DNA of 64,000 nt from Burkholderiales bacterium (GCA_003963115.1 RXJQ01000012.1:1-64000); one strand, 5' to 3'; counted from the first letter of the stretch, positions 8,841 through 18,756 are shown. The notes: generated by a model from the sequence alone, not told the origin. Made by a program: numbers and translations.

Positions 8841-11243
8841 ATGCCCGCTGCCCCCCTCCCGCCAGATGAACATGCCCGGCTGGCGGCGCTTCGTGAACTG
8901 AATCTCCTGGATCAGGATGGCGGCCCCGAACTCCACCGCATCACCACATTGGCCGCCAGTGTGCTGGACGTGCCCATCTGCCTGGTCTCTCTGGTCGACG
9001 AAGAACGACTTTGGTTTGCCGCTCACCATGGAACGGATGGCAATCAGTGGCCGCGTGAGCTGAGTTTTTGCGGGCACGTGGTGGCCGGCAAACGCGTGAT
9101 CCTCGCGCATGACCTGCGGCTCGACGAGCGCTTCTGTGATAGCGACCTTGTGATGCGCCGCCTACCCCCCTTGCGCTTCTATGCAGGTGTGCCCTTGTTG
9201 TTCGGAGATGGCCATGTGGTCGGCACGCTGTGCGTGATGGACCAGCGCCCCCGCCCCGACTTCGACGAGCGCAAGCTCCAGCAACTGCTGGGCTTCAGCG
9301 AGGTGGTGCACGATCAGATCCAGCTGCGCCAGGACCGTATCCAGGCCGAGCAGGCGCACACCCTGTTCTCGTCAGGCCCCGTCGGCACGGTGGTGTGGGA
9401 CGCGCACATGCCGCCCAGGCCCAACTACCTGTCTAACAACCTGCAGGACATCATCGGCAAGCGCCTGGCCGATGAGCTGCGCGACGATTTGATCTTTGAC
9501 GACATCGTCCACCCCGACGACCGAGAAAGCGTGCGCAGCAGCCTGAGCAGCCACCACCAGGGCCTGCTGCCCATGCTGGAGATCAGCTACCGGCTGCGCC
9601 CCTCTTCGCGCGGCACGCGCTGGGTTCACCAGGTCAACAAGGCCGACTACAACGAAACCGGCGAGCTGCAGCGCATCCGCAGCTACCTGTTCGACCTGAC
9701 CCGGCACAAGCAGCTAGAAGCCTCCATCGAGGCCACCAAGGAGCGGCTCTACCTCGCGCTCGAATCAGCCCGCATCGGCACCTGGGACGTCAACAACCAG
9801 ACCCAGGAACTGGTCGTCAACGCGCGGGCCGCCCACATGCTGGGCTACCGCGAAGACGAGGTGGAGCACAACAACCAGAGCTGGCTGGACCTCGTCCATC
9901 CGCATGACCGCGTCAACACCAACCGTGCCCTGACTCACTACAGCAACCCGAACATGGACGTGGTGGCGCTGGAGTACCGCATCCGCCACAAGAAGGGCCA
10001 CTACGTCTGGGTGCAAAGCTACGGCCGCGCGGTAGAGCGTGACGCGGACGGCCAGCCCCGCCGCATCGTGGGCACCCTGATCGATATCACCGAAAGCAAG
10101 TGCCAGGAGGCGCTGCGCAACCGTCAGCGCCAGTTGCTTGATCTGCTCAACCAGGCGCAGACCAGCTTTCTCCTCAACCGCAATGTGCAGGATGCCTGTG
10201 ACGCCCTGTTCGAGCCCCTGCTGCGCATCAGCGAAAGCGCCTTTGGCTTCATCGGCATCGTGCAGTACAACGACAAGGGCCAGCCCTACCTGAACGTGCC
10301 CACGATCTCGGACCTGGACTGGCGCCAGGGCAAGGCACGCAGCGGCCACTACGATCGCCGCGCAGGCGGGCTGCAGTTCCACCAGCTCGACAACCTCTTT
10401 GGCCATGTCATCACGCACAACCAGATCGTGTTGACCAATGAGCCCGGCACACACCACGCCAGCCAGGGCACGCCGCCCGGCCACCCGGTGCTGCGCAACT
10501 TCCTGGGCATGCCCATCCGCTTCGACAACAAGGTGCTGGGCATGATCGCGCTGGGCAACCGCCCCGATGGTTTCGACGAGCAGATGGTGCAGTTGCTCGA
10601 ACCGCTGGTCGTGACGCTGGGCACCCTGTTCCATGCCCGCGACCAGGAAACCGCCCGTGTGGCCGCCGAACAGGAGCTGCTGCGCCTGGCCACGCGCGAT
10701 GCGCTCACCGGCCTGGCCAACCGCCGCTACTTCTTCGACGTCGCGGAGACCAGCCTCACGCAGACACGCCGCTATGGTTCGCCCATGACCGTTGCCCTGC
10801 TCGACCTGGACCACTTCAAGCACATCAACGACACGCACGGCCATGCCGCCGGCGACACTGTGCTCAACACCTTCGCCGACATCCTGCGCGCCTCACTGCG
10901 CGACACCGACACGCCTGCCCGCGTGGGCGGCGAAGAGTTCGCGGTGCTGCTGACCAACACGCCCTTGAGCGAAGCTTTGATCGCGCTGGAACGCATCCGT
11001 CACACGCTGGACGAGACCCCCATCCAGGTTGGCGAGCGCACCATCTATGCCACCGTGTCCATCGGCGCGGTGCAGTGGAACGCCAACCACCTTGACGTCG
11101 ATGGCATGCTGGCCCATGCGGATGCGGCGCTGTACGCTGCCAAGCGTCACGGTCGCAACCGCGTGCAGCTCTACCATCCGGACTTGACGCAAACGGAGTC
11201 GGCCACCGCCACGCCGCTGAAGGCCGCGAACGACTCGGCCTGA
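8841..11243 (+). CDS. multi-sensor diguanylate cyclase (GAF-PAS-PAS-GAF-GGDEF)
   Basis: This soluble cyclase makes cyclic di-GMP (800 residues, no membrane segment). A GAF domain spans about residues 20-165, two PAS/PAC domains about 185-290 and 295-425, a second GAF about 435-610 and the GGDEF domain 625-785. The GAF start (RLAALRELNLLD...ICLVSLVDEERLWF) and the second PAS (ESARIGTWDVN...VHPHDRVNTNRAL) are clear. The active site reads GGEEF, and an RxxD allosteric I-site (RDTD) sits five residues before it, so product inhibition is expected. GGAG lies upstream of the ATG. The matB gene begins 6 bases after the stop and may be cotranscribed. Confidence 0.93.
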   Translation: MPAAPLPPDEHARLAALRELNLLDQDGGPELHRITTLAASVLDVPICLVSLVDEERLWFAAHHGTDGNQWPRELSFCGHVVAGKRVILAHDLRLDERFCDSDLVMRRLPPLRFYAGVPLLFGDGHVVGTLCVMDQRPRPDFDERKLQQLLGFSEVVHDQIQLRQDRIQAEQAHTLFSSGPVGTVVWDAHMPPRPNYLSNNLQDIIGKRLADELRDDLIFDDIVHPDDRESVRSSLSSHHQGLLPMLEISYRLRPSSRGTRWVHQVNKADYNETGELQRIRSYLFDLTRHKQLEASIEATKERLYLALESARIGTWDVNNQTQELVVNARAAHMLGYREDEVEHNNQSWLDLVHPHDRVNTNRALTHYSNPNMDVVALEYRIRHKKGHYVWVQSYGRAVERDADGQPRRIVGTLIDITESKCQEALRNRQRQLLDLLNQAQTSFLLNRNVQDACDALFEPLLRISESAFGFIGIVQYNDKGQPYLNVPTISDLDWRQGKARSGHYDRRAGGLQFHQLDNLFGHVITHNQIVLTNEPGTHHASQGTPPGHPVLRNFLGMPIRFDNKVLGMIALGNRPDGFDEQMVQLLEPLVVTLGTLFHARDQETARVAAEQELLRLATRDALTGLANRRYFFDVAETSLTQTRRYGSPMTVALLDLDHFKHINDTHGHAAGDTVLNTFADILRASLRDTDTPARVGGEEFAVLLTNTPLSEALIALERIRHTLDETPIQVGERTIYATVSIGAVQWNANHLDVDGMLAHADAALYAAKRHGRNRVQLYHPDLTQTESATATPLKAANDSA

Positions 11244-11248
11244 CACCC

Positions 11249-12805
11249 ATGAACCTGTTCACGGCTCTGCGTGCAGCATGGCCTGCCACGCCAGACGACC
11301 CCGCCATCCTCACCGACACGGGCCTGGTCTACACCTGGCAGGATCTGGAGCGCGCCACGGCCATGCTGGCCAATCTGCTGGAGAGCCTGCATCTGCATGG
11401 TGTGGACGGCCGCCCGCCCGTGGTGGCCGCCCACGTGGACAAGTCGGTCGAGGCCCTGCTGCTCTACCTGGCTGCCCTGCGTGCGGGCTGCGCCTTCCTG
11501 CCCCTGAACCCCGCATACCGCGCCGGTGAGCTGGCCTACTTCGTCGAAGACGCGCGCCCCTCCGTGCTGGTCTGCCGCCCGGCCGATCAGGAATGGGTGA
11601 TCCCACTGGCGGCACAAGGCCAGGTCGAACACCTCTTCACCTTGGGTGATGAGCGCAACGGCAGCCTGCTGGCCCACGCCGCCCACCAGGATGACCAGCA
11701 TCAGCACGCCGTCCGCCAGCCCGATGAGCTGGCCGCCATCCTCTACACCTCGGGCACGACCGGCCGCAGCAAGGGCGCCATGCTCAGCCACCGCAATCTG
11801 CTGAGCAATGCCCGCACCCTGCTGCGCCTGTGGGACTGGCGCCAGGACGACTGCCTGGTCCACGCCCTGCCCATCTTCCACATCCACGGGCTCTTCGTGG
11901 CCTGTCACTGCGCGCTGCTCTCTGGCACGCCCATGCGCTGGCTGGCCCGCTTCGATCCCACCAGCGTCTTGCAGGCCTTCCAGGACACGCAGGCCCCGCG
12001 TGCCAGCGTCTTCATGGGCGTGCCGACCATGTATGTGCGCCTCTTGCAGGACGAGACCCTGAACGCCAGCAGCACGCAGGGCATGCGCCTCTTCGTCAGC
12101 GGTTCGGCCCCGATGCTCACCGCCACGCACGAGGTCTTTGCACGGCGCACCGGCCAGACCATCCTGGAGCGCTATGGCATGAGCGAGACCGGCATGCTGT
12201 GCTCCAACCCTTGCCGCAGGAGCGAAGGCCCGCGCGTGATCGGCAGTGTCGGCAAGCCACTGCCGGGTGTGGGCGTGCGCATCGTCGATGACCATGGCAA
12301 GGCGCTCGCCACCGATGTCATCGGCCAGGTCGAGGTTCAAGGCCCCAATGTGTTTGGCGGCTACCTGGGCATGCCCGACAAGACCGCCGAGTCCTTCACG
12401 CCTGACGGCTGGTTCAAGACGGGCGACGTCGGCCTGATGGACCCGCAAGGCTATGTGCACCTGTCGGGCCGCGCCAAGGACCTCATCATCACGGGCGGCT
12501 TCAACGTCTACCCAGCCGAGATCGAAAGCCACATCGACAAGCTGCCGGGCGTGGCCGAGTCCGCCGTCGTGGGCGTGCCCCACCCGGACTTCGGCGAAGG
12601 CGTGATCGCCATCATCGTGGCCACACCGGGCCTGGTGCCCGATGAAGCCCACCTCATCGCCACGCTCAAGCAGGCCATCGCCGGCTTCAAGGTCCCCAAG
12701 CGCGTGTTCACCTTGGCCGACCTGCCACGCAATGCCATGGGCAAGGTGCAAAAGAACCTGCTGCGGCAGCAGTATCAGGACACCTTTCGCACGGTCTTGC
12801 CTTAA
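11249..12805 (+). CDS. matB: malonyl-CoA synthetase-like acyl-CoA synthetase
   Basis: The enzyme ligates a short dicarboxylic acid, normally malonate, to CoA using ATP (518 residues). It follows MatB sequences throughout. The N-terminal NLFTAL is present. KSVEALLLYLAALRAGCAFLPLN lies near residue 70, the P-loop YTSGTTGRSKGAMLSH near 165, MGVPTMYVRLLQ near 255, SGSAPML near 285, ERYGMSETGM near 308 and the catalytic Lys region NAMGKVQKNLLR near the end. It lies 6 bases after the diguanylate cyclase and 57 before a class II aldolase. No malonyl-CoA decarboxylase or malonate transporter is nearby, so methylmalonate or another diacid remains possible. Confidence 0.85.
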   Translation: MNLFTALRAAWPATPDDPAILTDTGLVYTWQDLERATAMLANLLESLHLHGVDGRPPVVAAHVDKSVEALLLYLAALRAGCAFLPLNPAYRAGELAYFVEDARPSVLVCRPADQEWVIPLAAQGQVEHLFTLGDERNGSLLAHAAHQDDQHQHAVRQPDELAAILYTSGTTGRSKGAMLSHRNLLSNARTLLRLWDWRQDDCLVHALPIFHIHGLFVACHCALLSGTPMRWLARFDPTSVLQAFQDTQAPRASVFMGVPTMYVRLLQDETLNASSTQGMRLFVSGSAPMLTATHEVFARRTGQTILERYGMSETGMLCSNPCRRSEGPRVIGSVGKPLPGVGVRIVDDHGKALATDVIGQVEVQGPNVFGGYLGMPDKTAESFTPDGWFKTGDVGLMDPQGYVHLSGRAKDLIITGGFNVYPAEIESHIDKLPGVAESAVVGVPHPDFGEGVIAIIVATPGLVPDEAHLIATLKQAIAGFKVPKRVFTLADLPRNAMGKVQKNLLRQQYQDTFRTVLP

Positions 12806-12861
12806 GCTGCCTATCCGTTCCCCACAGGTTCCCTACAACCCACCGACGCGAGGAGACAAGC

Positions 12862-13620
12862 ATGGACATCCCATCCCTGAAGGACAAGGTCAGCCCCCAA
12901 GAATGGCAGTTGCGTGTGGACCTGGCTGCCGCCTACCGGCTCGTCGCCTTGTATGGCTGGAGCGACCTGGTCTTCACCCACATCTCGGCGCGCATTCCCG
13001 GCCCCGAGCACGCCTTCCTCATCAACCCCTACGGGATGATGTTCGACGAGATCACCGCGTCCAGCCTGGTCAAGGTCGACCAGCTCTGCAACAAGCTCAG
13101 CGACTCGCCCTTCTTCGTCAATCCGGCCGGCTTCACCATCCACAGCGCCGTGCACGAGGTGCGCGAAGACGCGGGCTGTGTGCTGCACACGCATACGCGT
13201 GCAGGTGTGGGTGTTTCGGCGCAGAAGAAGGGGGTGCTGCCCATCTCGCAGCAAAGCACCTTCGTGCTGTCTTCGCTGGCCTACCACGACTATGAAGGTG
13301 TGGCCTTCCGCGAAGAAGAGAAGCCCCGCTTGCAGGCCGACCTGGGCGACAAGAACTTCCTCATGCTGCGTAACCATGGCCTGCTGACCGTGGGCCGCAC
13401 GATTGCCGACGCCTTCCTGAGCATGTACATCTTCGAGTCCACCTGCCAGATCCAGCTGGCCGCCCAGTCGGGTGGTGCCGAGCTGACCGAGGTGAACCCG
13501 CTGATCGTGCAAGGCGTGGCCGAGTCCATGAAGGTGCAGACCAGTGGCATGGGCGGCGCCTTCGTATGGCCGGCCCTGATTCGCAAACTCGACCGCGTTG
13601 ACCGCAGCTACGCGACATGA
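12862..13620 (+). CDS. class II aldolase/adducin-family protein
   Basis: This is a metal-dependent lyase fold (252 residues). Metal-ligand histidines are visible in VLHTHTRAG near residue 110 and in LRNHGLLTVG near 170, with an earlier conserved stretch NPYGMMFDEITASSLVKVD. The family covers fuculose- and ribulose-phosphate aldolases and many unassigned members fused or linked to acyl-CoA metabolism. AGGAGAC precedes the ATG. The stop overlaps the start of the next gene by 4 bases. Its substrate cannot be assigned. Confidence 0.85.
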   Translation: MDIPSLKDKVSPQEWQLRVDLAAAYRLVALYGWSDLVFTHISARIPGPEHAFLINPYGMMFDEITASSLVKVDQLCNKLSDSPFFVNPAGFTIHSAVHEVREDAGCVLHTHTRAGVGVSAQKKGVLPISQQSTFVLSSLAYHDYEGVAFREEEKPRLQADLGDKNFLMLRNHGLLTVGRTIADAFLSMYIFESTCQIQLAAQSGGAELTEVNPLIVQGVAESMKVQTSGMGGAFVWPALIRKLDRVDRSYAT

Positions 13621-14357
13621 ACAAGCTCGGCATCGTCGGCGGCCTGGTGGCGGCTTCACTCGCCCTGGGCGCGCTGATCGTGGTGGGGCATGACCGCGTG
13701 AAGCCGGGCAGCGCCCCGGCCCAGCACACCAGCGCACAAGACAGCCCGCCCTGGCAGATCGAGGTTCTGCCCAATGGCCGCAGCCGCGTCATGGGCCTCA
13801 CGCTGGCAGCGGCAGGATCCTCATCAGGCAGCACCCTGGCCGATGCGCAGCAACGCTGGGGTCAGGACATGCAAGTGGCCATCATCGCCGCGCCCGGTGA
13901 GGATGGCCTGCTCGAAGCCTTTGCGGACCCGGCCAGCGCCGGCTTCATCACCGGCAAGGTCGTGATCACGCTGCGCCTGGACACCGCCACGCTCAAGGGC
14001 ATGCGCGAGCGCGCCATCAAGTCCGAATTCATGGAAAGCACGACGCGCAAGTACACGCTCTCGCCTGCTGACCTGCAGACCGCCCTGCATGCGCCCATTG
14101 CTTCGCTGAGCTTCATCCCCCAGGCCAATCTGGATGCCGACACGGTGCTCGCCCGCTTCGGCCAGCCCGCCCAGCGCCTGCGCAGCAACGGACACATCGA
14201 GCACTTCCTCTACCCCGCCAAAGGCCTGGACCTGGCCCTGGACTCCGAAGGCAAGGAGCTCTTGCAGTACGTGGCCCCGGCTGATTTCGAGCAGCTCAGG
14301 CAGCCTTTGCTCAAGCAGGCCACATTTACCGTGTCACAGCCGCAAACTGCGCGTTGA
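13617..14357 (+). CDS. membrane-anchored hypothetical protein
   Basis: This codes for 246 residues. One N-terminal membrane segment (LGIVGGLVAASLALGALIVVG) is followed by a periplasmic region with no domain I recognise. Short conserved-looking blocks are WQIEVLPNGRSRVMGLTL, GFITGKVVITL and ADTVLARFGQPAQRL. Similar proteins are annotated only as hypothetical in Burkholderiales. The start overlaps the aldolase stop by 4 bases. The last 32 bases overlap the end of the convergent acyltransferase gene. Confidence 0.75.
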   Translation: MNKLGIVGGLVAASLALGALIVVGHDRVKPGSAPAQHTSAQDSPPWQIEVLPNGRSRVMGLTLAAAGSSSGSTLADAQQRWGQDMQVAIIAAPGEDGLLEAFADPASAGFITGKVVITLRLDTATLKGMRERAIKSEFMESTTRKYTLSPADLQTALHAPIASLSFIPQANLDADTVLARFGQPAQRLRSNGHIEHFLYPAKGLDLALDSEGKELLQYVAPADFEQLRQPLLKQATFTVSQPQTAR

Positions 14358-15213
14358 GCTGGTCGATCTCGCGGTCCTTGGCCACCCACAGCTCGTTGAC
14401 CCACTCCTGGATCTGAGCGCGCGGCGCCGGCTCGCCCTGCTCATTGACCAGCAAGACCTTGGGGATGGGCACTTGGCGCACGGTCACCACCACCTCGTCG
14501 ATCTTTCCTTTGAGCAGGTCCACGAAGGTAGGCACGCCATGCGGGTACACGATGGTCACGTCCACCAGGGCGTCGAACAGCTCACCCATGGTCTCCAGCG
14601 CCATGGCCACGCCGCCCGTCTTGGGCTTGAGCAGGTGCCTGTAGGGCGTCTTTTGCTGCCGGGCCTTGGAGGGCGTGTAGCGCGTGCCTTCCATGAAGCT
14701 GATCACCGAGGTGGGGATGACCTTGTACTTCTCGCAGGCCTTGCGTGCCGTCTCCAGATCCTTCTTGGCACTGGCGCCCCCCTTGCGCTGCATGAAGGGG
14801 AAGTCCAGCGCCCACCAGGCCAGGCCCATGATGGGCACGTACAGCAGCTCTTTCTTGAGGAAGAACTTCAGCAGCGGAATGCGGCGGTTGAACACCTTTT
14901 GCAGCACGAGGATGTCCACCCAGCTCTGGTGGTTGCTGCTGACCAGGTACCAGCCTTTGTAGTTGAAGTTCTCCATGCCCTGCACACGCCAGTGCGTGCG
15001 CCCCACAGCCGCCATCCACATGCAGTTGACCGCGATCCAGTTCTCGGCAATGCGGTTCATGAAGAAGTCCGCCACCACGCGCACCGGCCGAAAGGGCAAC
15101 ACCAGCTTCAAGATGGAAAACGGAATCAGCAGCGAGAAATGCACCACTGTATTGAGGACCAGAACGATCGAGGCGAAAGCCCACCGCAAGGCGGACAGGA
15201 TCGAATCAAGCAT
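14326..15213 (-). CDS. membrane acyltransferase of the PlsC/YihG family
   Basis: This transfers an acyl chain to a lysophospholipid or glycerol-phosphate acceptor at the inner membrane (295 residues). The HX4D catalytic motif is in NHQSWVD near residue 80, and the acceptor-binding motif FMEGTRYTPSK lies near 160. An N-terminal hydrophobic segment (FASIVLVLNTVVHFSLLIP) anchors it. The family resembles E. coli YihG more than PlsC. The ATG at 15213 gives this N-terminus; no strong ribosome binding site decides it. It overlaps the convergent gene by 32 bases. Confidence 0.85.
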   Translation of the reverse strand: MLDSILSALRWAFASIVLVLNTVVHFSLLIPFSILKLVLPFRPVRVVADFFMNRIAENWIAVNCMWMAAVGRTHWRVQGMENFNYKGWYLVSSNHQSWVDILVLQKVFNRRIPLLKFFLKKELLYVPIMGLAWWALDFPFMQRKGGASAKKDLETARKACEKYKVIPTSVISFMEGTRYTPSKARQQKTPYRHLLKPKTGGVAMALETMGELFDALVDVTIVYPHGVPTFVDLLKGKIDEVVVTVRQVPIPKVLLVNEQGEPAPRAQIQEWVNELWVAKDREIDQLNAQFAAVTR

Positions 15214-15422
15214 GACAGGATGGAGGCGACGCGCGCCAGCGTGACTACAGGGCGGGATTATGTGCACAGATGTGCACCAATGATGCCGCATCTGGATTGG
15301 CCGATTTTCACATCCCTGGGCCCCTTTCCATCCTTTCCCGCATGGGTGGCCTGATCTGCATCATCAAACTGACACGAGGCCATGGCAGCGTGATTGCTTC
15401 CCTGATCTGACCTTGCCTTGCC

Positions 15423-16346
15423 ATGAACGCCCCCACCTCCCCCACACCCATCGACGAAGACCTGCTGCGCCGTTTGCAGGATGACGTGATCGACAGCTAC
15501 GACGAAGAGCTGGAAATGGAAGTGGACGACCGCCTGCTCTCCGGTGAGCGCGGTGGCCTGAGCGAAGAAGCGCGCGAGCAGCGGCGCCTGTACTTCCGCG
15601 AGCTGTTTCGCTTGCAAGGCGAGCTGGTCAAGCTGCAGGACTGGGTCGTGCAGGCGGGCGAGCGCGTGGTCGTGCTCTTCGAAGGCCGCGACGCCGCCGG
15701 CAAAGGCGGCGCCATCAAGCGCATCACGCAGCGGCTCAACCCGCGGGTGTGCCGCGTTGCCGCCTTGCCCGCACCCAACGACCGCGAGAAGACCCAGTGG
15801 TACTTCCAGCGCTATGTGGCCCACCTGCCCGCCGCTGGCGAGATCGTGCTGTTCGACCGCAGCTGGTACAACCGCGCCGGGGTCGAGCGCGTGATGGGCT
15901 TTTGCTCTGATGACGAGCTGGAGGAGTTCTTCCGCTCCGTCCCCGAGTTCGAGAAGATGCTGGTGCGCAGCGGCATCCGCCTGATCAAGTACTGGTTCTC
16001 GGTGTCGGACGACGAGCAGGAAGCGCGCTTCATTGCCCGCATCAAGGACCCGCTCAAGCAGTGGAAGCTCAGCCCCATGGACCTGGAAAGCCGCCGCCGC
16101 TGGGAGGACTACACCCGAGCCAAGGAAGTGATGCTGGAACGCACCCACATCCCCGAAGCCCCGTGGTGGGTCGTGCAGGCCGTGGACAAGAAGCGCTCAC
16201 GCCTGAACTGCATGCACCACCTTTTGCAGCAGATGCCCTATCACGATATCCCTCACGAGCAAGTGCAACTGCCGCCCCGCGAGCGCCGCGAAGACTACTT
16301 CCGCCAGCCCGTGCCCCACAACATGATCGTGCCCGAGATCTACTGA
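15423..16346 (+). CDS. ppk2: polyphosphate kinase 2
   Basis: PPK2 moves phosphate between polyphosphate and nucleoside di- or monophosphates (307 residues). Walker A (EGRDAAGKGGAIKRI) lies near residue 87, the Walker B/lid region FDRSWYNRAGVERVMGF near 142, and WWVVQAVDKKRSRLNCMHHLL near 240. The single-domain length and the ERVMGF motif fit the PPK2 class that phosphorylates NDPs. The last 7 bases overlap the end of the convergent chloride-channel gene. Confidence 0.93.
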   Translation: MNAPTSPTPIDEDLLRRLQDDVIDSYDEELEMEVDDRLLSGERGGLSEEAREQRRLYFRELFRLQGELVKLQDWVVQAGERVVVLFEGRDAAGKGGAIKRITQRLNPRVCRVAALPAPNDREKTQWYFQRYVAHLPAAGEIVLFDRSWYNRAGVERVMGFCSDDELEEFFRSVPEFEKMLVRSGIRLIKYWFSVSDDEQEARFIARIKDPLKQWKLSPMDLESRRRWEDYTRAKEVMLERTHIPEAPWWVVQAVDKKRSRLNCMHHLLQQMPYHDIPHEQVQLPPRERREDYFRQPVPHNMIVPEIY

Positions 16347-18223
16347 CCGTGCTTGGCGCCCGACGTGACATGGCGGCCCCAGTCCCAATGCCGATGAGCC
16401 TCGCGCGCCTGCCTGACCAGGCTTGACTGGGAGGCCAGCAGATCGCCCCGCGTGAGGATGCCCACCACACGGTCGGGCAGCGCCTTGTCGACGACCACGA
16501 GGCGCCCGACGTTCTCGGCCACCATGTGATCCGAGGCATCGCGCAGGGTGTCCGATAAAGTCACCGCGATGGGCTGGCGCGTGATCAGCAGGGCCAGTTG
16601 CGCTTCGGGCGGCACGGTGGGGTTGAAGACATCCCGACGCGTGACCACGCCGCACAGCCTGCCACCCGCATCGACAACGGGATAGCCCTGGTGCCCTGCA
16701 TGCGGCGCCTGGCTGTTCATCCACTGCCGCAAGGCCCCCACCTGCTCGTGCACGGACAAGGTGAAAGCGGGCTGCGTGCAGGCCTGTGCCACGCTGGACT
16801 GGGCCAGTGGGTCCGCACCGTATTCGGCAGGCACCTGCACACCACGCCGCGCGATCTTCTCGGTCATGATGGTCGTGCGCATGACCAGGCAGGACACCGT
16901 GTAGGCGCCCATGCAGCCACACAGCAGCGGGGCCAGTGCACTGGCCTGCCCCGTGGTCTCGAAGGCGAACACCGCCGAGGTCAGCACCGCCCTGGATGCC
17001 CCGGCGAACATGGCGGCCATGCCCACCAGCGCCGCCATGCCGGCATGCACGGGCAACTGCGGGAAGGCGTGGGCCAGACTCACACCCAGCAGCCCGCCCA
17101 GGGCCCCGCCCACCGTGAACAGGGGCGCGAGCGTGCCGCCCGATGTGCCGCTGCCCAGCGCAATCGACCACGACAGGAACTTGGCCAGCATCAGCGCCAG
17201 CAAGGCAGCCGGCACCCAATGCCCGCTGATGATCATCTCGATGTTGTCGTAGCCCACGCCCAAGGTGGCCGGGTAATGCAAGCCCACCAAACCCACTACC
17301 AGCCCACCGATGGCCGGCCACCACATCCAGTGGATGGGCAATCTCGCAAAGCCATCTTCGATCAGGTACACGCTCTTGGTGACGCCCACGCTCACCAGCC
17401 CGACCAGCGCCCCCAGCAACACGTACATCGGCAAGATGCCGATGGCTTGTGCCGCAACCGTGGGCATGGCAAACACCGGTGCACTGCCCATGAACCAGGG
17501 ACGCAAGGCCGCAGCGCACACGGTCGCCAGTGCCACAGGAATGAGGGAGCGCGGCTTGAACTCGAACAGCAACAGCTCCACGGCCAGCAGCACCGCCGCC
17601 ACGGGCGAGTTGAAGATGGCCGTCATGCCGGCCGCTGCACCGGCGGCCAGCAGGGTCTTGCGCTCGCCCGCCGTCACGCGCAAGGCCTGCCCCAGTGCCG
17701 AGCCCAGCGAGCCGCCGGTGGCGATGATGGGGCCTTCTGCACCGAAGGGCCCGCCTGTGCCAATGGCCACGGCCGCCGACAGGGGCTTGAGAAAGGTCAG
17801 CCGCAAGGGGATGCGGCTTTCGTTGACCAGGATCTGCTCCATGGCTTCCGGGATGCCATGACCGCGGATGGCCTTGGCGCCATAGCGCGCCATCAGCCCG
17901 ACCACCACGCCACCCGCCACCGGCACCAGCACGACCCACGCGCCCAGGGTGTGTCCTTTCGGTGAAGCCGCCTGCATGGACCACAGCCCGTGAAAGGCCA
18001 GGTTGGTGGCCAGGTTGATGAGCGAGATCAAGGCCCTGGCCGCCAGCACGCACACCACCGACAGGGCCAGCGCGGCCGCCACGATGCGCAGCACGCGGGC
18101 GTCGACCAGCGCCTGTCTGGCCGGCAGGCGGGCCTGCCGAAACGTGGCGGACAAGGAAGGGGCCACGGGCAGCGCGCCCTGCTGAGGGTCCGGTGGCAAT
18201 CCAAAGGGAGATGGTTGGTTCAT
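16340..18223 (-). CDS. CLC-family chloride channel/antiporter with CBS domains
   Basis: This is a polytopic inner-membrane anion transporter (627 residues). Three selectivity-filter segments are seen: GHGIPEAMEQ near residue 120, GGPFGAEGPIIATGG near 157 with the gating Glu in GAEGP, and GTSGGTLAPLFTVGG near 355. About residues 470-615 form two CBS domains (YPVVDAGGRLCGVVTRRDV and LVVVDKALPDRVVGILTRGDL), which bind adenine nucleotides and gate the pore in this family. It is transcribed away from a MarR gene 77 bases upstream, which may regulate it. Confidence 0.92.
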   Translation of the reverse strand: MNQPSPFGLPPDPQQGALPVAPSLSATFRQARLPARQALVDARVLRIVAAALALSVVCVLAARALISLINLATNLAFHGLWSMQAASPKGHTLGAWVVLVPVAGGVVVGLMARYGAKAIRGHGIPEAMEQILVNESRIPLRLTFLKPLSAAVAIGTGGPFGAEGPIIATGGSLGSALGQALRVTAGERKTLLAAGAAAGMTAIFNSPVAAVLLAVELLLFEFKPRSLIPVALATVCAAALRPWFMGSAPVFAMPTVAAQAIGILPMYVLLGALVGLVSVGVTKSVYLIEDGFARLPIHWMWWPAIGGLVVGLVGLHYPATLGVGYDNIEMIISGHWVPAALLALMLAKFLSWSIALGSGTSGGTLAPLFTVGGALGGLLGVSLAHAFPQLPVHAGMAALVGMAAMFAGASRAVLTSAVFAFETTGQASALAPLLCGCMGAYTVSCLVMRTTIMTEKIARRGVQVPAEYGADPLAQSSVAQACTQPAFTLSVHEQVGALRQWMNSQAPHAGHQGYPVVDAGGRLCGVVTRRDVFNPTVPPEAQLALLITRQPIAVTLSDTLRDASDHMVAENVGRLVVVDKALPDRVVGILTRGDLLASQSSLVRQAREAHRHWDWGRHVTSGAKHGQ

Positions 18224-18240
18224 GGCACCGCCATATTACC

Positions 18241-18251
18241 TCGTGTCACGA
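18241..18251. promoter_or_regulatory. short palindrome in clc/marR divergent region
   Basis: TCGTG and CACGA flank a single T just upstream of an AT-rich TATAAA stretch between the chloride channel and the MarR gene. It is a candidate operator; the arms are only 5 bp, so this is weak. Confidence 0.3.
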
Positions 18252-18300
18252 TATAAATAAACCGCACGACCGTGTACAGTGAAATCCTGGCCTACCTGCC

Positions 18301-18756
18301 ATGCCGCTCTCCCGCCCGCCCAATACCATGCCCCGCCCTCGCAAGATCGCCAGCGACGACTACGAAAGGCTGGCGGACTTCCGCTACGCCTTGCGCACCT
18401 TTCTGCATTTCAGCGAATCGGCGGCGCGCGCAGCCGGCCTGACGCCCCAGCAGCACCAGGCCCTGCTGGCCATCAAGGGCGCCGAGCGGCGGGGCCCCAT
18501 GAACATCGCCGCGCTCAGTGCCCGCTTGCTGCTGCGCCACCACAGCACGGTGGAGCTGGTCAACCGGCTGGAGGCGGCCGGCCTGGTCACGCGCCGCACC
18601 GATGCCCTGGATGCCCGCAAGGTCGTGCTCTCCCTGACCGACCAGGCCGAAGACCTGCTCAGCCAGCTGTCGGCAGCGCACCTCGACGAGCTCACGCGCC
18701 TGCACCCCACGCTCGCCCCGCTGCTGGAGCGCATCGCCCATCCCACCACGCGATAG
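18301..18756 (+). CDS. MarR-family transcriptional regulator
   Basis: This winged-helix regulator has 151 residues. The recognition-helix region (NIAALSARLLLRHHSTVELVNRLEAAGL) spans about residues 65-92. It is followed by the wing (VTRRTDALDARKVVLSLTDQAEDLL). It is divergent from the chloride channel and 88 bases before an ABC exporter, so either may be its target. Its ligand is unknown. An internal ATG at 18328 (MPRPRK) is an alternative start; neither has a clear ribosome binding site. Confidence 0.85.
   Translation: MPLSRPPNTMPRPRKIASDDYERLADFRYALRTFLHFSESAARAAGLTPQQHQALLAIKGAERRGPMNIAALSARLLLRHHSTVELVNRLEAAGLVTRRTDALDARKVVLSLTDQAEDLLSQLSAAHLDELTRLHPTLAPLLERIAHPTTR

Noticed and set aside
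11171-12751. 526-codon open frame opposite matB
   Set aside because: Antisense shadow with no recognisable domain; matB is complete on the plus strand.
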